Source of the DNA: Lentinula raphanica
Lineage: Eukaryota; Basidiomycota; Agaricomycetes; Agaricales; Omphalotaceae
DNA length: 64,000 bases
Reading direction: 5' to 3'
Assembly: GCA_027919835.1 (NCBI GenBank)
Contig: JANVFP010000027.1
Span: 434,001-498,000 of the forward strand
The position numbers were made by a program, and so were the translations under genes. Of the stretch, positions 33,237 to 45,600 are shown one piece after another. Below the pieces are notes generated by a model. The model had not been told where the DNA came from. It saw nothing but the letters and a program-made list of their open reading frames with translations, and searched no databases. Positions within the stretch are counted from its first letter, which is position 1, and each line of letters opens with the position of its first letter.

Positions 33237-34209
33237 ATGCGCTGCATTACTCTCTTGCTTTTCGGGCTGTTCTCCGCTACTTATGCAGCTCCTACCTCTT
33301 CTCCCGTTGTACGTACTCAGAACAGTCACAGACTTGCATGTTTCTTACTCGCGACTACGATTTCAGGCTGGCCCTGGCCATGGGCACACCGCTCCTCATG
33401 AGGTAGGCTCCTACTAGACTAGCAAACCTTTCACTCACGCTTATAAATCAAGGGTGGCCCTGGTCCACAAGCTGGCTCTGGTTGCCAACGAACTGTTCAT
33501 ACCAATGATGACACGAGCGTTACACCGGTACGCTTCCAGCACTGACTATACTAGGATACTTACTGATAACCGGACTTCCACGAACCTGCAGGACAATTTA
33601 TTCTATGAGGTTGCAGATCCAACCTTTTCTGACCAGCAGTGGACAGAGAAATTACTGCTAGAAAAGGGTTTCGAGAAAGATATGCAGCAATGGCTCGAAG
33701 ACTTTTTGGAGGAGAGGGTATTCAAGACGTATCTGGGAATCTCTGCGCGCCCTTTGGAAGGAACATACGACAACTTCTACAAGAGACATCCACGAAATAC
33801 GAAATTCCGCATAAGAACTCCTCAGGGTGCCTTTGTAGCTGTCATCCCGTTCCCCTGCTCATGGGAGCCTCATTTCGAGGGGCAGGTGACAAGTCGGACT
33901 CCTTTGGACTCACATCTGAGTGCAAAGATTCCGTGCACCGTCGAGATAGACTTTGAATCTCACTGGGGTTGGGCTATCATAGCTTTCATTGCTGATGACA
34001 AACCTCAAGCTAGACGAGCTTTTGGTCAGATACCTATGATCTGGATCGCGTTAGCTCCCAAAGACAAGACTTTTCTCGAGAGATGTGATAAGTTGGTGCA
34101 TGGCAGAACTTCAGTACGCTTCGAGGACCTTCCGACCCACGCTCCGGATCCCCCTCTCTTTTCCGTCTTTTCTGACCGCACGTACATACTCCCCTCGAAG
34201 TACTACTAG
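33237..34209 (+). CDS. Small secreted protein, paralog C
   Basis: Exons 33237-33308, 33367-33402, 33453-33527 and 33592-34209 join in phase to 266 residues. The signal peptide is MRCITLLLFGLFSATYA, followed by a Gly/Pro/His-rich spacer and then the family segment (MQQWLEDFLEERVFKTYLGI) at about residue 95. The last intron (33528-33591) is needed because exon 3 runs into a stop otherwise. The exon 1 length is identical in A, B and C, showing tandem duplication. The function is unknown; no known domain is recognised. Confidence 0.72.
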
Positions 34210-34276
34210 TAGACGGCTTCGGTGGACGACAAGGATCATGGAGATGCACCCATGTGCTACGTTTCCTCGGCACCTC

Positions 34277-34443
34277 TTTTCCGGTCTCCCACTCCTTATA
34301 CTTCGCTTTCCTGGGTTCTTCCTTCTTTTCGAGCAAAGCGATGACTTCGACACAGATCTCTCTTTCCCGGTCTCCCACTCCTTGTTCTTCGCTTTCTTAG
34401 GTTCCCCTTTCTTTTCGAGCAAAGCGAGGACTTCTACATAGAT
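34277..34443. repeat. Tandem duplication of about 84 bp, 3' of paralog C
   Basis: Two copies beginning CCGGTCTCCCACTCCTT (about 34279 and 34367), each ending in CAGATC or TAGATC, differ at several positions. A similar 3' tandem duplication occurs in the relic at 17.5 kb, so this 3' region appears prone to duplication. Confidence 0.75.
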
Positions 34444-35513
34444 CGCGTATGCCAGCTTCGTTTCTGGGTTGGTATTTTGTATACTTTCATTTAGACTTTC
34501 GAATTTCGAAGCTTTACCTTGTGGTTTTGCTGGCAGCCTCCTGAGCTGTTCACGGCTGCCTTCAGTATGTGAACCCGAGCAGACCAGGCTACCGCCGGTT
34601 CGTTGGCCATCACAAGTTCTTGATACGTGTGCACTGTGAAGACCTTTTCCAGATATTAGTCCAACTCCCTCTGTCTGAGCTCCTCGAGGTCCGAAAGGCT
34701 GGCGGAGAGGACTCTCTATCGACTGCTTGTAGTGTGTCTTGACGCACTAGGCGAAACTCGTGAGCCTTGTATTTCTTTGACCTCAGATTTCATCTCGTTG
34801 AGTACTACGATCACTATCGCCATCTTTGTTCTTGTCTACTAAGCCACAGTCAGATGTTGAGAGCAATGTGTACATCGATGCCTAATACTATATACAGGCC
34901 TATACCTGGTCGCCATCGCAGTACCGATGTGGAAAGTTGTAAGTCACACTTATGATTCTTATTCAAGTTTTCACTATCCGGATTTCTGTTAAGTATGCGC
35001 GAAAGCAGGCAGAAGCTCGTTGCGAGTTGGTTTAAACAGTGACACTCCTCTAGAGTATATGTCACCTCCTCAGTCGCAATTAAGCCTTTTGCCAAAGGAC
35101 AAGCCCCATCATGATTACTGTTACAACATCCCGCCGTGTCCCGCTACGTCAGGAGCCACCTCAACTGTTCTGCCCATATCCGATGGTGTCACCAGTTCAT
35201 CTTTCTGCAAGCATCAGAGTAACATCATATTATTTGCAGATTTTACGCCGATGGGTTCGATGATAAATGTCAACTGTCCGAGCGATGCGCTCGCTACTAC
35301 GCAAGAAGATAAGATGATTAAATATGAGGACATACGTGCTACAAAGAATGGGTGTTGCAATCCAAGGGAGTGTGTGAGCAAAAAGAGAAGATCCGAGCGA
35401 GGTAGGATGGGTAGTCCATGTAGTGCATACCTGTAATGTACATGTAACATAAATATCGTCGTTCAAAATGTCAAATGCCGTATATAGATCCCAAGCCGAG
35501 CATCAACGAAGGT
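34444..35513. other. Non-coding region
   Basis: No gene is supported. The longest open stretch (35020-35436, plus strand) has no recognisable protein character, splice support or relative in the window. Confidence 0.4.
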
Positions 35514-36352
35514 CTAACGAACGAGCAACGCTCCCGCAAGGACACCAATAGCCGCAAGGACTGTGCTCGACATCGCCGCTTGGTTCAAGCCGCCTCCGAG
35601 GACATTTCCCAACGCAGCATTCGAAGTACCCGTGCTGCTACCGCTCGAAGCCGCACCCGAAGTAGTCGTCGTCACAGAAACCGTCGAAGATCCGTTGTTC
35701 GATGCAGTAGATGAAACGGACGAGGATGAGGGTAAGGACGTGATTGAGAAGGAGATGGAGGTGCTTGTGCTCGCGAGGGCGCAGAATTGGTTTGTCAAGC
35801 CTTCGGCCGTGATGAGTTCGCTAGGGCAGTCTGATTGCATGCAGGATACGAGAGCGCTTTGATAGTTTGTGCTAAAGGAAGAGGACAGGAACGAATTAGG
35901 GACTTGGAGATGGAAACGGAGAATAATGGCCGCAGGCTTCACAAGCGCACCTGTTGCAATAACAGCTTTCTGGCACGACATTGGAGCAGTTTACTGAGGC
36001 GATAGCAGTCTCGAAGCATGTAACAACTGATGAAAGAAGTGAAAGCAAAGGAGATATCAGAGAGAATTCCTCGACGAATTGTCAACAACAACATACCACA
36101 GGTATCATAGCCGCTTAACGAAGGCAACACGGCCGACGATGTTGAGCTGGCTGAAAGACTAGACCCGGATCCACCACTAGCAATGGTAGTAGAAGCAGAG
36201 ATAGAACCACTCGAACCGGAGCTGATTGCTGAAGCTGAGCTTGAGGATGAAGTGGAAGATGTCGAAGAGGATTGAGCTGTTACCAGTGAGAGCACACAGA
36301 GTAGTAAGAGGAAGGCTGAAGAGAGCTTTTGGAGAAAGGACGTGTGTATCAT
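35514..36352 (-). CDS. CFEM-domain protein, probably GPI-anchored
   Basis: Exons 36352-36097, 36026-35951 and 35871-35514 join in phase to 229 residues. The signal peptide (MIHTSFLQKLSSAFLLLLCV) is followed by a Ser/Thr-rich stretch, and then the eight-cysteine CFEM pattern: YDTC-VVTC, VNC, SCYC, SCMQSDC and FCAL. A second Ser/Thr-rich spacer and a hydrophobic C-terminal tail (VLAAIGVLAGALLV) fit GPI attachment. CFEM proteins are fungal surface proteins, some binding haem or acting in host contact; the Asp that serves haem binding in some members was not assigned here. Confidence 0.88.
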
Positions 36353-36970
36353 GGTAGATAGAGAACAAAGATTTTGGTACCCGAATTTTAAAGTCTTGGC
36401 GAGTCGAGTTTGACAGAAGCTGTTCAAAAGAATGTGACAGTGTGTGACTTTAATGATCCTGTGAATGTGACGTTTGTGACATCCCGCCTCTTCTCCCTCC
36501 ATCATGTCCATGATTGTCGACGACGTTCATGATACTCCCAATCTCTATGAGACCTGGTATATACTCCTCCTGCTCCTCCTCAGAGGACTACAGCGTCTAA
36601 TCTGCTCACTCGCAGTTTGGTCGATTCGATCTGGCGTTACTTCAACTTTTCAATGTTCAACGTTCAACTTCAACATCAACGCATGATGTTCCGTTTTTCA
36701 CCTTCTAACTAGCCTCGACGGCTTACTAGTGCTATCCTGTTATCATGAACATACGGTTGAAGCTTCCGTAAACGTGAATCAAGATGAATCATGGCACGTT
36801 GAAAGTTCATTAGTTCAGAGTCTTTCCACGGAAACATAGACGCGAGAGTATATTGGGATGTGCTTTGTCGGTATGAATGCAATTCAAGTTTATGTTCAAA
36901 CCGTCGACTCGAAGAGGCACTTTCCTCGATTCTTCTCGGACTCCCCTGCTTCTCCAATATAGATTCGAAC
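36353..36970. other. Intergenic region with nothing recognised
   Basis: It contains the upstream region of the CFEM gene and no supported coding sequence. Repeated AACTTCAAC/TTCAACGTTCAAC motifs occur near 36640-36675. Confidence 0.4.
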
Positions 36971-37344
36971 TCAACAGCGTCCTCGACTTCTCATTCTTTC
37001 CTCTAACTTGGCTTCCAACTCAGAGTCGGTAGTGTCCAAAGATCCAGCGACTGAGAGCGGGCTCAAATTTGCGCAGGAGGCGCCTTCACGCTGAAAGCCG
37101 AGTGAATGCATATGGTGTGGGGGTGGCCAGACAGCACCAGCGATCACACGCGAATGCTGAATTGGTGCGTTTGGATCTACTGGCCGGGATGGTGGCCAGG
37201 GAGCTCTTGCCTGAGCCCCATATTGCTGCGACTGAAGTTGGTCCAGTGGAAAGATCAGTGGATTGCAGTACGCACCGGAATAGCCTGAGAGGCTGACTGG
37301 TTGTTCGAGCAATAAATGATGCCGTCGATATATTGGGCAGACAT
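36971..37344 (-). CDS. Small Pro/Gln-rich protein of unknown function
   Basis: Start at the ATG at 37344 (MSAQYIDGIIYCSNNQ). A 44-base GTGCGT-AG intron joins the first exon in phase to a second rich in Pro, Gln and Ala (SQQYGAQARAPWPP), ending at 36971 with a charged helical tail (SELEAKLEERMRSRGR). A TATATAAG box on the same strand at 37457-37464, 113 bases upstream, supports this start over a longer frame beginning at 37432, which would leave almost no leader. No family is recognised. Confidence 0.5.
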
Positions 37345-37456
37345 GGATGATGACTAGTAGTCGTAGTCCGAACAAAGTAGGTCGATAAAAGATTGCGAGG
37401 ACAACTTGAGTTCGTTCGTCGATGTCGTTCACAGGGAATCTACGAGGAAGCTCTCA

Positions 37457-37464
37457 CTTATATA
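37457..37464 (-). promoter_or_regulatory. TATA box of the small Pro-rich gene
   Basis: TATATAAG on the minus strand, followed by GTGAGAGC. It is placed for transcription into the 36971-37344 gene. Confidence 0.5.
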
Positions 37465-38006
37465 GTGCCTACTGTGGCTCATGCAATGTCTATTCCTGGA
37501 AGGTAGGACAATGAGCTTATTGCATATATAGAAAACGAGATCTGCATGCATATATATGGTCTATCGTTGGTGAACGAGGCCACCTCTGGTGTTCTATGTG
37601 GCTTTGAACCATATCCTTTTCGGGCAATGGCCAAAGTTCCCGCAAGATGACACGCCTCTCTTCCGTGCTTGGCTTCTACATTTAGCAAGAGACGGTTGAA
37701 TCATACAGACCCCTGCAATGTTCTTAACATACCTAGCATATATCATGCAAGTGAATCATTTTAACCTTTCCACACTCGAGGAAAGCCTGAATACTGAGAC
37801 TAGCCGTCTGATCATGCATTCTTCTACGAATATCAACAATTTCAGATTTCCTCCTCGTTTAAACAACTGTCGTTCTTGGTAGGCCAGAAGACGTAGATAA
37901 TATACATGGGTTATCGTATGTACTTTTTATGTCTTTTTGTGCTAAAGAACTTGAAAGGATATAACTTAATTTGAAAGAGCACAGAGATACAGCGACATAA
38001 GTAATT

Positions 38007-39026
38007 TCAGTCCTTCCCCGAAGCTGGCTTAGGATGCTTGGTACGAGGTTTGATCTTCTTCCGCTTCAGCGACAGAGGTCGATCCTTCCCTCGAAGTCTA
38101 GCATAGACACCACAAGCATTACAGAGCTGAGCACCCGTCTTGCTCCTACGCCAGACAGACGTATTCCGCGTATGGCAATGGGTGCATTGAGGTCCCGACT
38201 GATTAGCAGCATCCTCCTCCTCGCTTTCCTGCTTGTCCTCCTCGATATCAGCATCGATAAGCTCCTGCGGCCGAAGCTTGTTCCTCTGTTGGAGATAGAG
38301 ACCACACGCGTTGCAGAGCGTGCGGAACGTCAAAGGCTCCCTTCGCCATAACGGAGTCGAGGTAGCATGGCAATGGTAGCATGATTTTGGCTGCTTGGGA
38401 TTGGGTCTCCGGCCTAGCTTTGGAAGTTTATCATCGAGAACGGGCGGAGGGGAGGGTGAGGACGAGGACACGGTGGATAAAGTGGATATGGGAGAACAGG
38501 ATCCGACATGCACTAGCGCATCATGGTGGGTGTCATGAATGTGCGGCTTGGTTTCGTACGGATCGATGGCGGTTAGAGTCGCCGACGGGGTATCCCACGA
38601 CTGGGAAGAAGGATGAGACAGAGTGGGTGATGCCCATTGCTGAGAATGAGCCCATTGATCAACTTCGCCCTTTAGAAAGGGATGCCGTCGGACATCCGTG
38701 CTTCGTTCGGATTGGTCGTACGAATTGATAGTGCGGGGAAGAGCTGAAAATGCCTCTGCATGACCAGGGATGCTGCCATTGATGGACCAATGCGAGGACG
38801 AGTGCTCGACGTAGTCCAAACAGACAGAGGAGTAGGAAGAACCTAGTTCAGAGATGTCAGTAGCGAGCACGACTCCCAATTGTTTGCACGTACCATAGCC
38901 CCAATAATTTGAAGACGAGACCGTGTTAGAAGGAAGTGAATAGCGTCTGAATAAATGAGTGTTCTCAGCGAGTTGGTCTCTGTCGGACGCGAGGATAATA
39001 TCTGATGGATGTGAGTGTCCGTGCAT
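38007..39026 (-). CDS. GATA-type transcription factor with two zinc fingers
   Basis: The start is the ATG at 39026; a 51-base intron (38843-38893, GTACGTG donor, CTGAC branch-like site) can be read through but is probably spliced, giving 322 residues. Finger 1 is CYHC-x18-CNAC and finger 2 CTHC-x17-CNAC, each with the WRR contact region; fungal GATA factors use 17- or 18-residue loops, and having one of each is noteworthy. An acidic spacer (DADIEEDKQESEEED) separates them and the C-terminus is basic. The N-terminal half is Ser/His-rich and disordered. Two-finger factors in fungi include iron/siderophore repressors, but the Cys-rich motif between fingers in those is absent, so the target is not assigned. 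Confidence 0.88.
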   Translation of the reverse strand: MHGHSHPSDIILASDRDQLAENTHLFRRYSLPSNTVSSSNYWGYGTCKQLGVVLATDISELGSSYSSVCLDYVEHSSSHWSINGSIPGHAEAFSALPRTINSYDQSERSTDVRRHPFLKGEVDQWAHSQQWASPTLSHPSSQSWDTPSATLTAIDPYETKPHIHDTHHDALVHVGSCSPISTLSTVSSSSPSPPPVLDDKLPKLGRRPNPKQPKSCYHCHATSTPLWRREPLTFRTLCNACGLYLQQRNKLRPQELIDADIEEDKQESEEEDAANQSGPQCTHCHTRNTSVWRRSKTGAQLCNACGVYARLRGKDRPLSLKRKKIKPRTKHPKPASGKD

Positions 39027-41390
39027 AACTGGAGAAGGGGAAGAATGGAGGCCTTACTGAACGTACCAAGAAAGACTGCTTAAATGAAGGAAAAATGCGC
39101 TTTCGATGCGATGGATCTTTTGACGGGGCCATTTGAATACCAAAATCACCAATCTGTCCATCTGATGGGAATAACATTGACCAACGCGTTTCAAAGTTTT
39201 TGGGAATTCACGCCGGTCCAGACCAGAACAGTCCGTTTTGAGACAATTATTGACTTCTATTCTGCTGTAGGTGTATTCAACTACATGGCGCTGCTCGTCA
39301 TGAATCATTCAAGTAGGCTCATCCAAAACTGAGCCCCTCTCTTCTCCCCTTGGCCAATTCTGCGAAGGCAGCCCAAAGTGTTATCGGCGCTCCTTACGCA
39401 AAAGAACTGACAAGAACAATATCAACCGCCTAAGCGACCGACGGGGGACCATTTCGTGGGGAAATTGTTGTGGAGAAGGGCCCAAGGGGTTCCCGCCAAT
39501 TTCGGGTATGAAAAATCTAGAAAGAGCCACTGAGAGATAGCTGTAAAAGGCCCGAGAAGGTATGAAAAGGTGTGGAAGGATGCACAGGACCTGCACAGGA
39601 CGTACGACTCTTTGGAAGAGACTGTGAGCAGGAAAGAGCACTGAAACTGGGCCGTTCGGAACAGTTGCAGCCAGCGATCATCTCAGGCACTGGCATCGCC
39701 TCCAAGCCAATCGAGCTTAGTCTCTGATGAAGGTCAAAGATTGGCAAAAGGCAATTGAAGCCATTGCCAAAAGCCCTAACATATCAATCATATATAGGAC
39801 CGGTCGGAATATTCCTAGTTAGATCTATGCAAAAGACGTAAAATTCCCGGGACATGTTTTGGCCAAACAGTCAGTCTGAGCCTCTGAGGGGAGCCGTGAC
39901 TCAGTAAAGCTCAGAAAACAATCCAATCGGTGAGCTTACTAGTACACTTATAGATATACGATCATCTACACTGAAGAGAGCAGATGTTGACTGAACAGTG
40001 AATTCTCCATTTCGCTTGGCGGATGAATGACAGGAATTGCAAATCTCTGGAAGTTCGTTATGGAGTATGTTTGAGCTCTTTTCCACAGATGTCACAGTTA
40101 GCCCGAGTCTGGGTATTTTGTCCGTCTGATTTTCTTGAGGTTTGATGCAGGATTTAGGCCTCGACGCTCGTATTCTGGAGGGCCCTCTGTTGTTCTTCAA
40201 GAATCATAGCCTGCTCCCTTTCTAGTGGCCACTGACGGATCAGCATCTATCAACATATCCTCCGAGTCGGAGCGTGTTGTTCAGCTGGAGAAAATCAACG
40301 CCCGAAGGTGATGAACGACTTAGTAGACCACCATCAGACAGAGAATGAAATTGTGTACCAGATGATCTCACTCACATCCGTAGGAGCTCCATAGATGGTA
40401 GCAACTTGAAGGTGACAAGGCAAAAAGAATGCTGCAGTGGATTTCATGAGAAGCGGTATAAGAACTCAGCTGACAGCGGGTTGATTCGATGGCCGTAGGC
40501 GACCCAGCGTTTCAAGAACATCAGGAATAGAATGCAGACATCTTCGGGAGATTTTCTGCTTAGCGCCGTTCAGAATGGAACATATATGCCCTAAAATAGC
40601 AACGCTGGTGGCTCGATCGAACACATGAATCCTCGAAAAGTTTATCGAACTTGTAGACAATATGACCCCAGCGCACACGGAAACTTGAGCTGTTTGCAAG
40701 TGCCTCGCTCAGCAGATACAAGCGGATTATGTCTGACAAGGCCGCTGACACTGGCCAAAATGAGGTTGAGATCTGCACGTTGGCAAAAATAGGATCGTAA
40801 TCTCGACGAAAGTCCTGAAGCATCGGCCATCTTTCATCTGCGAGCAACGCCGAACGACACTCGAGACTGCTTTGTAGACTTGCGGTATATCCTTAGCAGG
40901 CGTCCGTCATCGATGGTCACATCTTGAACACTCGCATGAGTGTGGTTATGGCAGCGCTTTCAACAGACAAGCTGCCAATGAGAACAACTGTGAGGAGGTC
41001 CGTGCATTAGTGTATGGAGTACAAGGAATGCATATCTACCGCTGCGCCCGAATCGCTGTCGTCAACGGTAGTATTCGAAGCGTCAAGGAAACCACAAACT
41101 TGGGGGGGAATGCTAACTTGAGGATCACACAAATATTTGAAAGCAAGAGCTTGGAGCGGCACCAAGACTGAGAGACGAGATTTTGAATGTTTCGCTGTAG
41201 ACGATCTTTCCTTTGACCAGGACCCCAGTGAATCGTCAGAAATGGTACAGGAAACGTTCCAATATCAGACCTTCGATCCAAGCGAATATGCCCCAATACC
41301 CAATAGCGATCATGTTTCATCCAGAACGGCAAGAGGAGTATCAGGCATAATCCATGAACGTGGACACAATCACTTTCGTAGCCGTACTCT
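39027..41390. other. Long region without a confident gene
   Basis: Scattered open stretches occur on the minus strand (for example 40560-40847). They may be 3' exons of the membrane-protein gene that begins right of the Crypton-like array, but I could not connect them. No repeat or element boundary was recognised. Confidence 0.35.
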
Positions 41391-41399
41391 GAGTCTCGA

Positions 41400-41798
41400 A
41401 GATGTAAGAGCACTATACCCCGCTAAGAGAAGCGCCACCTGTAGTAGCACGAAAAAGGGGCCTGCTGTGATCGAGATGGTTGTCCAATACTCCATGAATT
41501 CGCGAATACGGAGATGAGGATCGTGTGGATTCTGGTCATGGTGCAGGCCATGTTCGAGATGAGTGGGAAGGATGCTCTCTTTACGTATTCGATTCTTTTA
41601 GCAGTAGGAATGATACGCAACCTCGTCCTCTGTGAGCGTCTCGAACCACCGAGCGGATACGAAGCATAGCAAAGCACCGAACATGCTTGCCAGAAGTCCT
41701 ATGGTGAACAAAGCTGAGACGACAGGAAACTGAGCTTCTCCGCTACTTTGTGCGACGATAGATAACACTTGAGCGTGGACCCCGGCCATAAAAGTGGC
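41400..41798 (-). pseudogene. Host membrane-protein gene, part left of the array
   Basis: An exon begins at 41798 after a CTTCCCCAG acceptor with a CTAAT branch-like site and reads ATFMAGVHAQVLSIVAQ, then a hydrophobic segment (SALFTIGLLASMFGALLCFV) to about 41636. A second hydrophobic segment (TISITAGPFFVLLQVALLL) follows near 41460. This resembles the membrane region of hypothetical multi-TM proteins common in Agaricomycetes. Its 5' part is across the array at 61585-61729, so the gene appears split by the tandem elements; transcription through about 19.7 kb of insert is unlikely to give a normal mRNA. Confidence 0.5.
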
Positions 41799-41854
41799 CT
41801 GGGGAAGGACAGAGCATTAGAGATATACATAGAGTGTACATCACACCCGTTTCT

Positions 41855-41878
41855 GGCACTGGTAACAGTGCCAGTAAC
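41855..41878. other. Palindromic left end, candidate recombinase binding site
   Basis: Twenty-four bases inside the core, GGCACTG-GTAA-CAGTGCC is a perfect palindrome, followed by GGTAACATTACC at about 41895. TGCCAGTAAC (41869-41878) recurs in the same orientation 22 bases before the next core (near 48379). The same layout is found in copies 2 (from 48431) and 3 (from 55008). Confidence 0.55.
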
Positions 41879-42650
41879 ACCTCAATTGGGGGTGGTAACA
41901 TTACCAGTAGAATACCTCAATTACCAGGAAGTGATAGCACTTTTGAGTCTTGACTAAACACGAATCGGAAATGAATTATCTGAATCGGCCCTTTTGAGTA
42001 TCCACGCTTAGCGCCAGTGTCCAGCGCATCATCAACTTTCTGTTCACTTCCTTCATCTCCAATCATAAGGTATCGCAAAGCTGTCCGTACGTCTTACCAT
42101 GTCAAATTCAAGCTCTGCTCCTCTACTGACTGCTTGCACTGCATACCATTTCGGTCACTTTTTACGCGTTCTGGCATTCAATGTGTGGTTGCGGGCTTTT
42201 GCTTTCAGATCGTTGAATCTCGATGGCTATTAGTACAAGTACGCTCAGGGAAGCTTAAAAGGGCCGGAAGGACTGCGATCACCGTCTCTTGCACGTCTTG
42301 TGCTGGCCTGGGACTATCTGAGGAGGAGAATTTGAGAGAGGTGTGCATAGCCTATCTAGTGGGTGAGTCTGTATTTTCAACTCTCGAAGATGTTCTTCTG
42401 ATGTTGTCTCTAAGGTCATTGGCATAGACTCTGCCTTATATGTTCCAGAAATGACTAGCTAGGATTTATCAATAGCTGTCACCGCTGCTACAAATTCGGA
42501 TATCACACAATTGTTGTACACTTCCTCACCGTGCAATGCAAAACGGAATTATTTTTCTTCGCTTGAACGCAGTTCAAATTCTTCACACGGTTTTTTTGTG
42601 CTCTATCGTCTTGAGTCTCACTGCTTGGGCATCTTGTCCATAGTTCATTC

Positions 42651-45600
42651 ATGGCCTCAAGCTCGAAACGACGTTTTGACCATATCAGGCAACCTCATCC
42701 CCATACGCCTGACGCCAAACGCCTTCGCTTGTCAAGGAGTGCTGAATTCATATTTCCTTCAACATGGGAGGAGCTTGCGCCCACCGAAACTAAGGAGCCG
42801 TTGATTCCCCTTCCCTTCTCGCATCAAATGACATGAACACTGATGCATCTGTTCTTGTTGATGGTGTCAGCATTCTGAACTCGCCTGGTCTCTTCATCAT
42901 TCCGGAGGATATCGACATTGAGAAGAGCGAGGGCAACCACTCCGAATTCGCTCTAGATGAGCTCGAGGCTCAGACGTACGACATCAGCCTTCAAATAAGA
43001 GATGAAATGATGGATGATAAGGCCACTGCTGCAGTATACCGCCGACATCTGCAAAACTACACCATGTACCTGGCTGAGTTTCATCCTCATATCTCCGCTC
43101 TACCTATCACTGCAACAAAAGTATCATTATTCTTGGATCATGAGGTCAAACGTCCAAAGGTGTGTTTTCTGTGAGCGCCACCTCTTAGAAGCAAGCTAAC
43201 TGCTCATTATGCAGCGCACGCATAATGGCTTGGACATTGTCGGGACACGAGTGGGATTAGAGCACATCAAGCAATGCATCAGCGCACTGGAATATCATAG
43301 ATTTCACCATAAACACGAGACACGCTACCTCGCCGAACCGAAATCACTGATTCCCTTGCGGGATGATACTCGGATTCAAACGTTCGAAAAGATGGCTAAA
43401 GCGAATCGCCCAAACGCAGTTGCAGAATCACATTCTCGGAAGGCAGCTGGATCTTCTGCAGGTACTGCCTACTACTTTTGAATCACATTGCTTGCAAAGG
43501 ACTCATATGCACCACAGATACATATACTGCCGAACAGTTATGTCAAGCCTCAGCTCGTTTTTTTACCGCTGCCAACACAGCAACGCGTCTGCTCTTAAGC
43601 TCCAGGGATCAGGCTATGCTTGTTACATCAACTTCTACTGCATTCCGTGGTGATAATCTTCGAACCCTTCTCTGGTCGGACATGTTCCTTCAAGCTCTTC
43701 CTGTTCCAGAGCTCCATCGCACAGTTCCGGTAAGTTCAACAACTCATCTTTTTGTTCATACTCAAATCAAAGTCAGGCAATTGTCTTCCTCGTAGATCAA
43801 GGCAAAACCAACACGACAGGTCGCTTGGATGAACATGGCGCACTGCACCATAAAGAAGTCTTGCTGTGCTGCCAGGGCGCATTAGCACGATACTTCTGGG
43901 TTCAATTCCATGTTGTGGGTAGGCCTCACCCAGACTTTGTCCCTGATTATGGCGACGCCGATTACGGTGAATTTGGTCGGCGGGATTGGTACAGGCTTTA
44001 TGTCTTCCCGAGTTCAGAGGGTGATGATATACAGATGACTTACAAGAGTACGTGTCAGATTTATATACCCAGGTCTCAACGAATACTGATGTTCATTCCT
44101 GCTGCTCAGATCATCATTCTCGGGTGACGAAGATGCATAAGGAAAACGGGATCTCAATCTCAAAGACAACACACGCAGGACGCGGCTATGCTGCACATAC
44201 TGCCCGACAACATGGTGCTGCGAAAGAGTCCGTCAAAGCGATTGGATGGTCTGCTGGTGATTCGTTTAGTGCTTGCTATGACCGAGCGCTTCCATTGGAT
44301 GCGCTTATGGGTGCAGCAATGTTCAATGCCTGTGACTTTTCTACTTATTTTATATCGCGGGACTGCCTGGGTGAGTACTAACGCTTGATGTCACCTTTCT
44401 GTTACTGAAATTTTATACAGACCCACCTGGAGAGCTACTTCAAATGTTATTTCCCTGGGTCGAGGATGAAAAAGCTGCGCTCGAAGCCCGTCATCAAGAA
44501 CTTGGGCGTAAAGCTGACGATTTTGCCCTCCAACAATTCCTCAATCTACTTGTCACCTTCCGCCGAATTCTTCTGCAGGATGCTGCTGTCTTGTATGCTC
44601 AATATCCTGATTGGCCAATGTGGGACTTCTCCCCATTCAATCTTGCACTTTTCCGAAGGTTCGCGTTGAGTTCAGCGGAGGTCATAGCCCATGCGGAAGA
44701 GTGTTCGCGAGCAAATCTAGCAGCAATCCCCCGACACGTTGCGGATTCATTCCGTGGAACGGCTACAACCGTGCATCTTCAACAAGAATCACACCGAATC
44801 GAGAGCCGGGAGATGTTTAGTAATCTGACGCAGCGGATGGACTTTCTCCTAGCTACAGTTACTACGCTGGTTGGTCCAAAGGCACGACGACAGGATATTG
44901 GTAAGTCAAACTGTCCATCCGCTTAATGAACAATCCTTATCTGAATATCTGGACAGCAAAACTTTTAGCACCTGTTGAACCTCCACTTAACCCTCCTCCA
45001 CGCTCCAGCTCACATATACTGGCCCCATCTTGTACATCGCCACCTCATGTAACACAGCCTCCAGCTATATTACCACCTCAAACTCTTCTGACTCCTTCGG
45101 CGATGCAATCTGAAGATTCACACTCGAGTCTTTTGCCTTCATTCCCAACAACAACAACAAACTACTTGCTTTTGTCGGATACTGTATTGGCCGCTATTCA
45201 AAAGAAGGCTATGGAAGCACTAGAAGCTCAATATGGCCAGCATCGTGTTGCAAAACATGTCTGGAACTGGGCAGATAATGCTTGGTTACCATCGTATCGC
45301 CGTGTCGAGATTGCATCTATTCACAGTATTCAGGAGCTCTGGGATGAGTTGGAGGTGGGAATAGATGGCCACTTGTCGATCTCAGAACTCGAAGATGGAT
45401 GGAAAGCAAAATGGAGACATGGTGACCGCGGCGCAAGCACTGATCTCAGTCGTCGACGGCGATTGGTATCGCTCGTGAAGGATATCTCACAGAAACAAAA
45501 CTGGACTAACAAACAGGCCTTGGATTTTCTCTCTGCATACTTTCCAATCTCCAGAACCTCTTCCGATGAACGAACGCGCTCAGTGCGTTCATTCCTTGAG

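Noticed and set aside
42017..42427. A 136-codon open frame upstream of the recombinase, repeated in all three units
   Set aside because: Its triplicate presence only reflects unit identity; it has no start context, domain or splice continuity with the recombinase and no independent evidence of coding.
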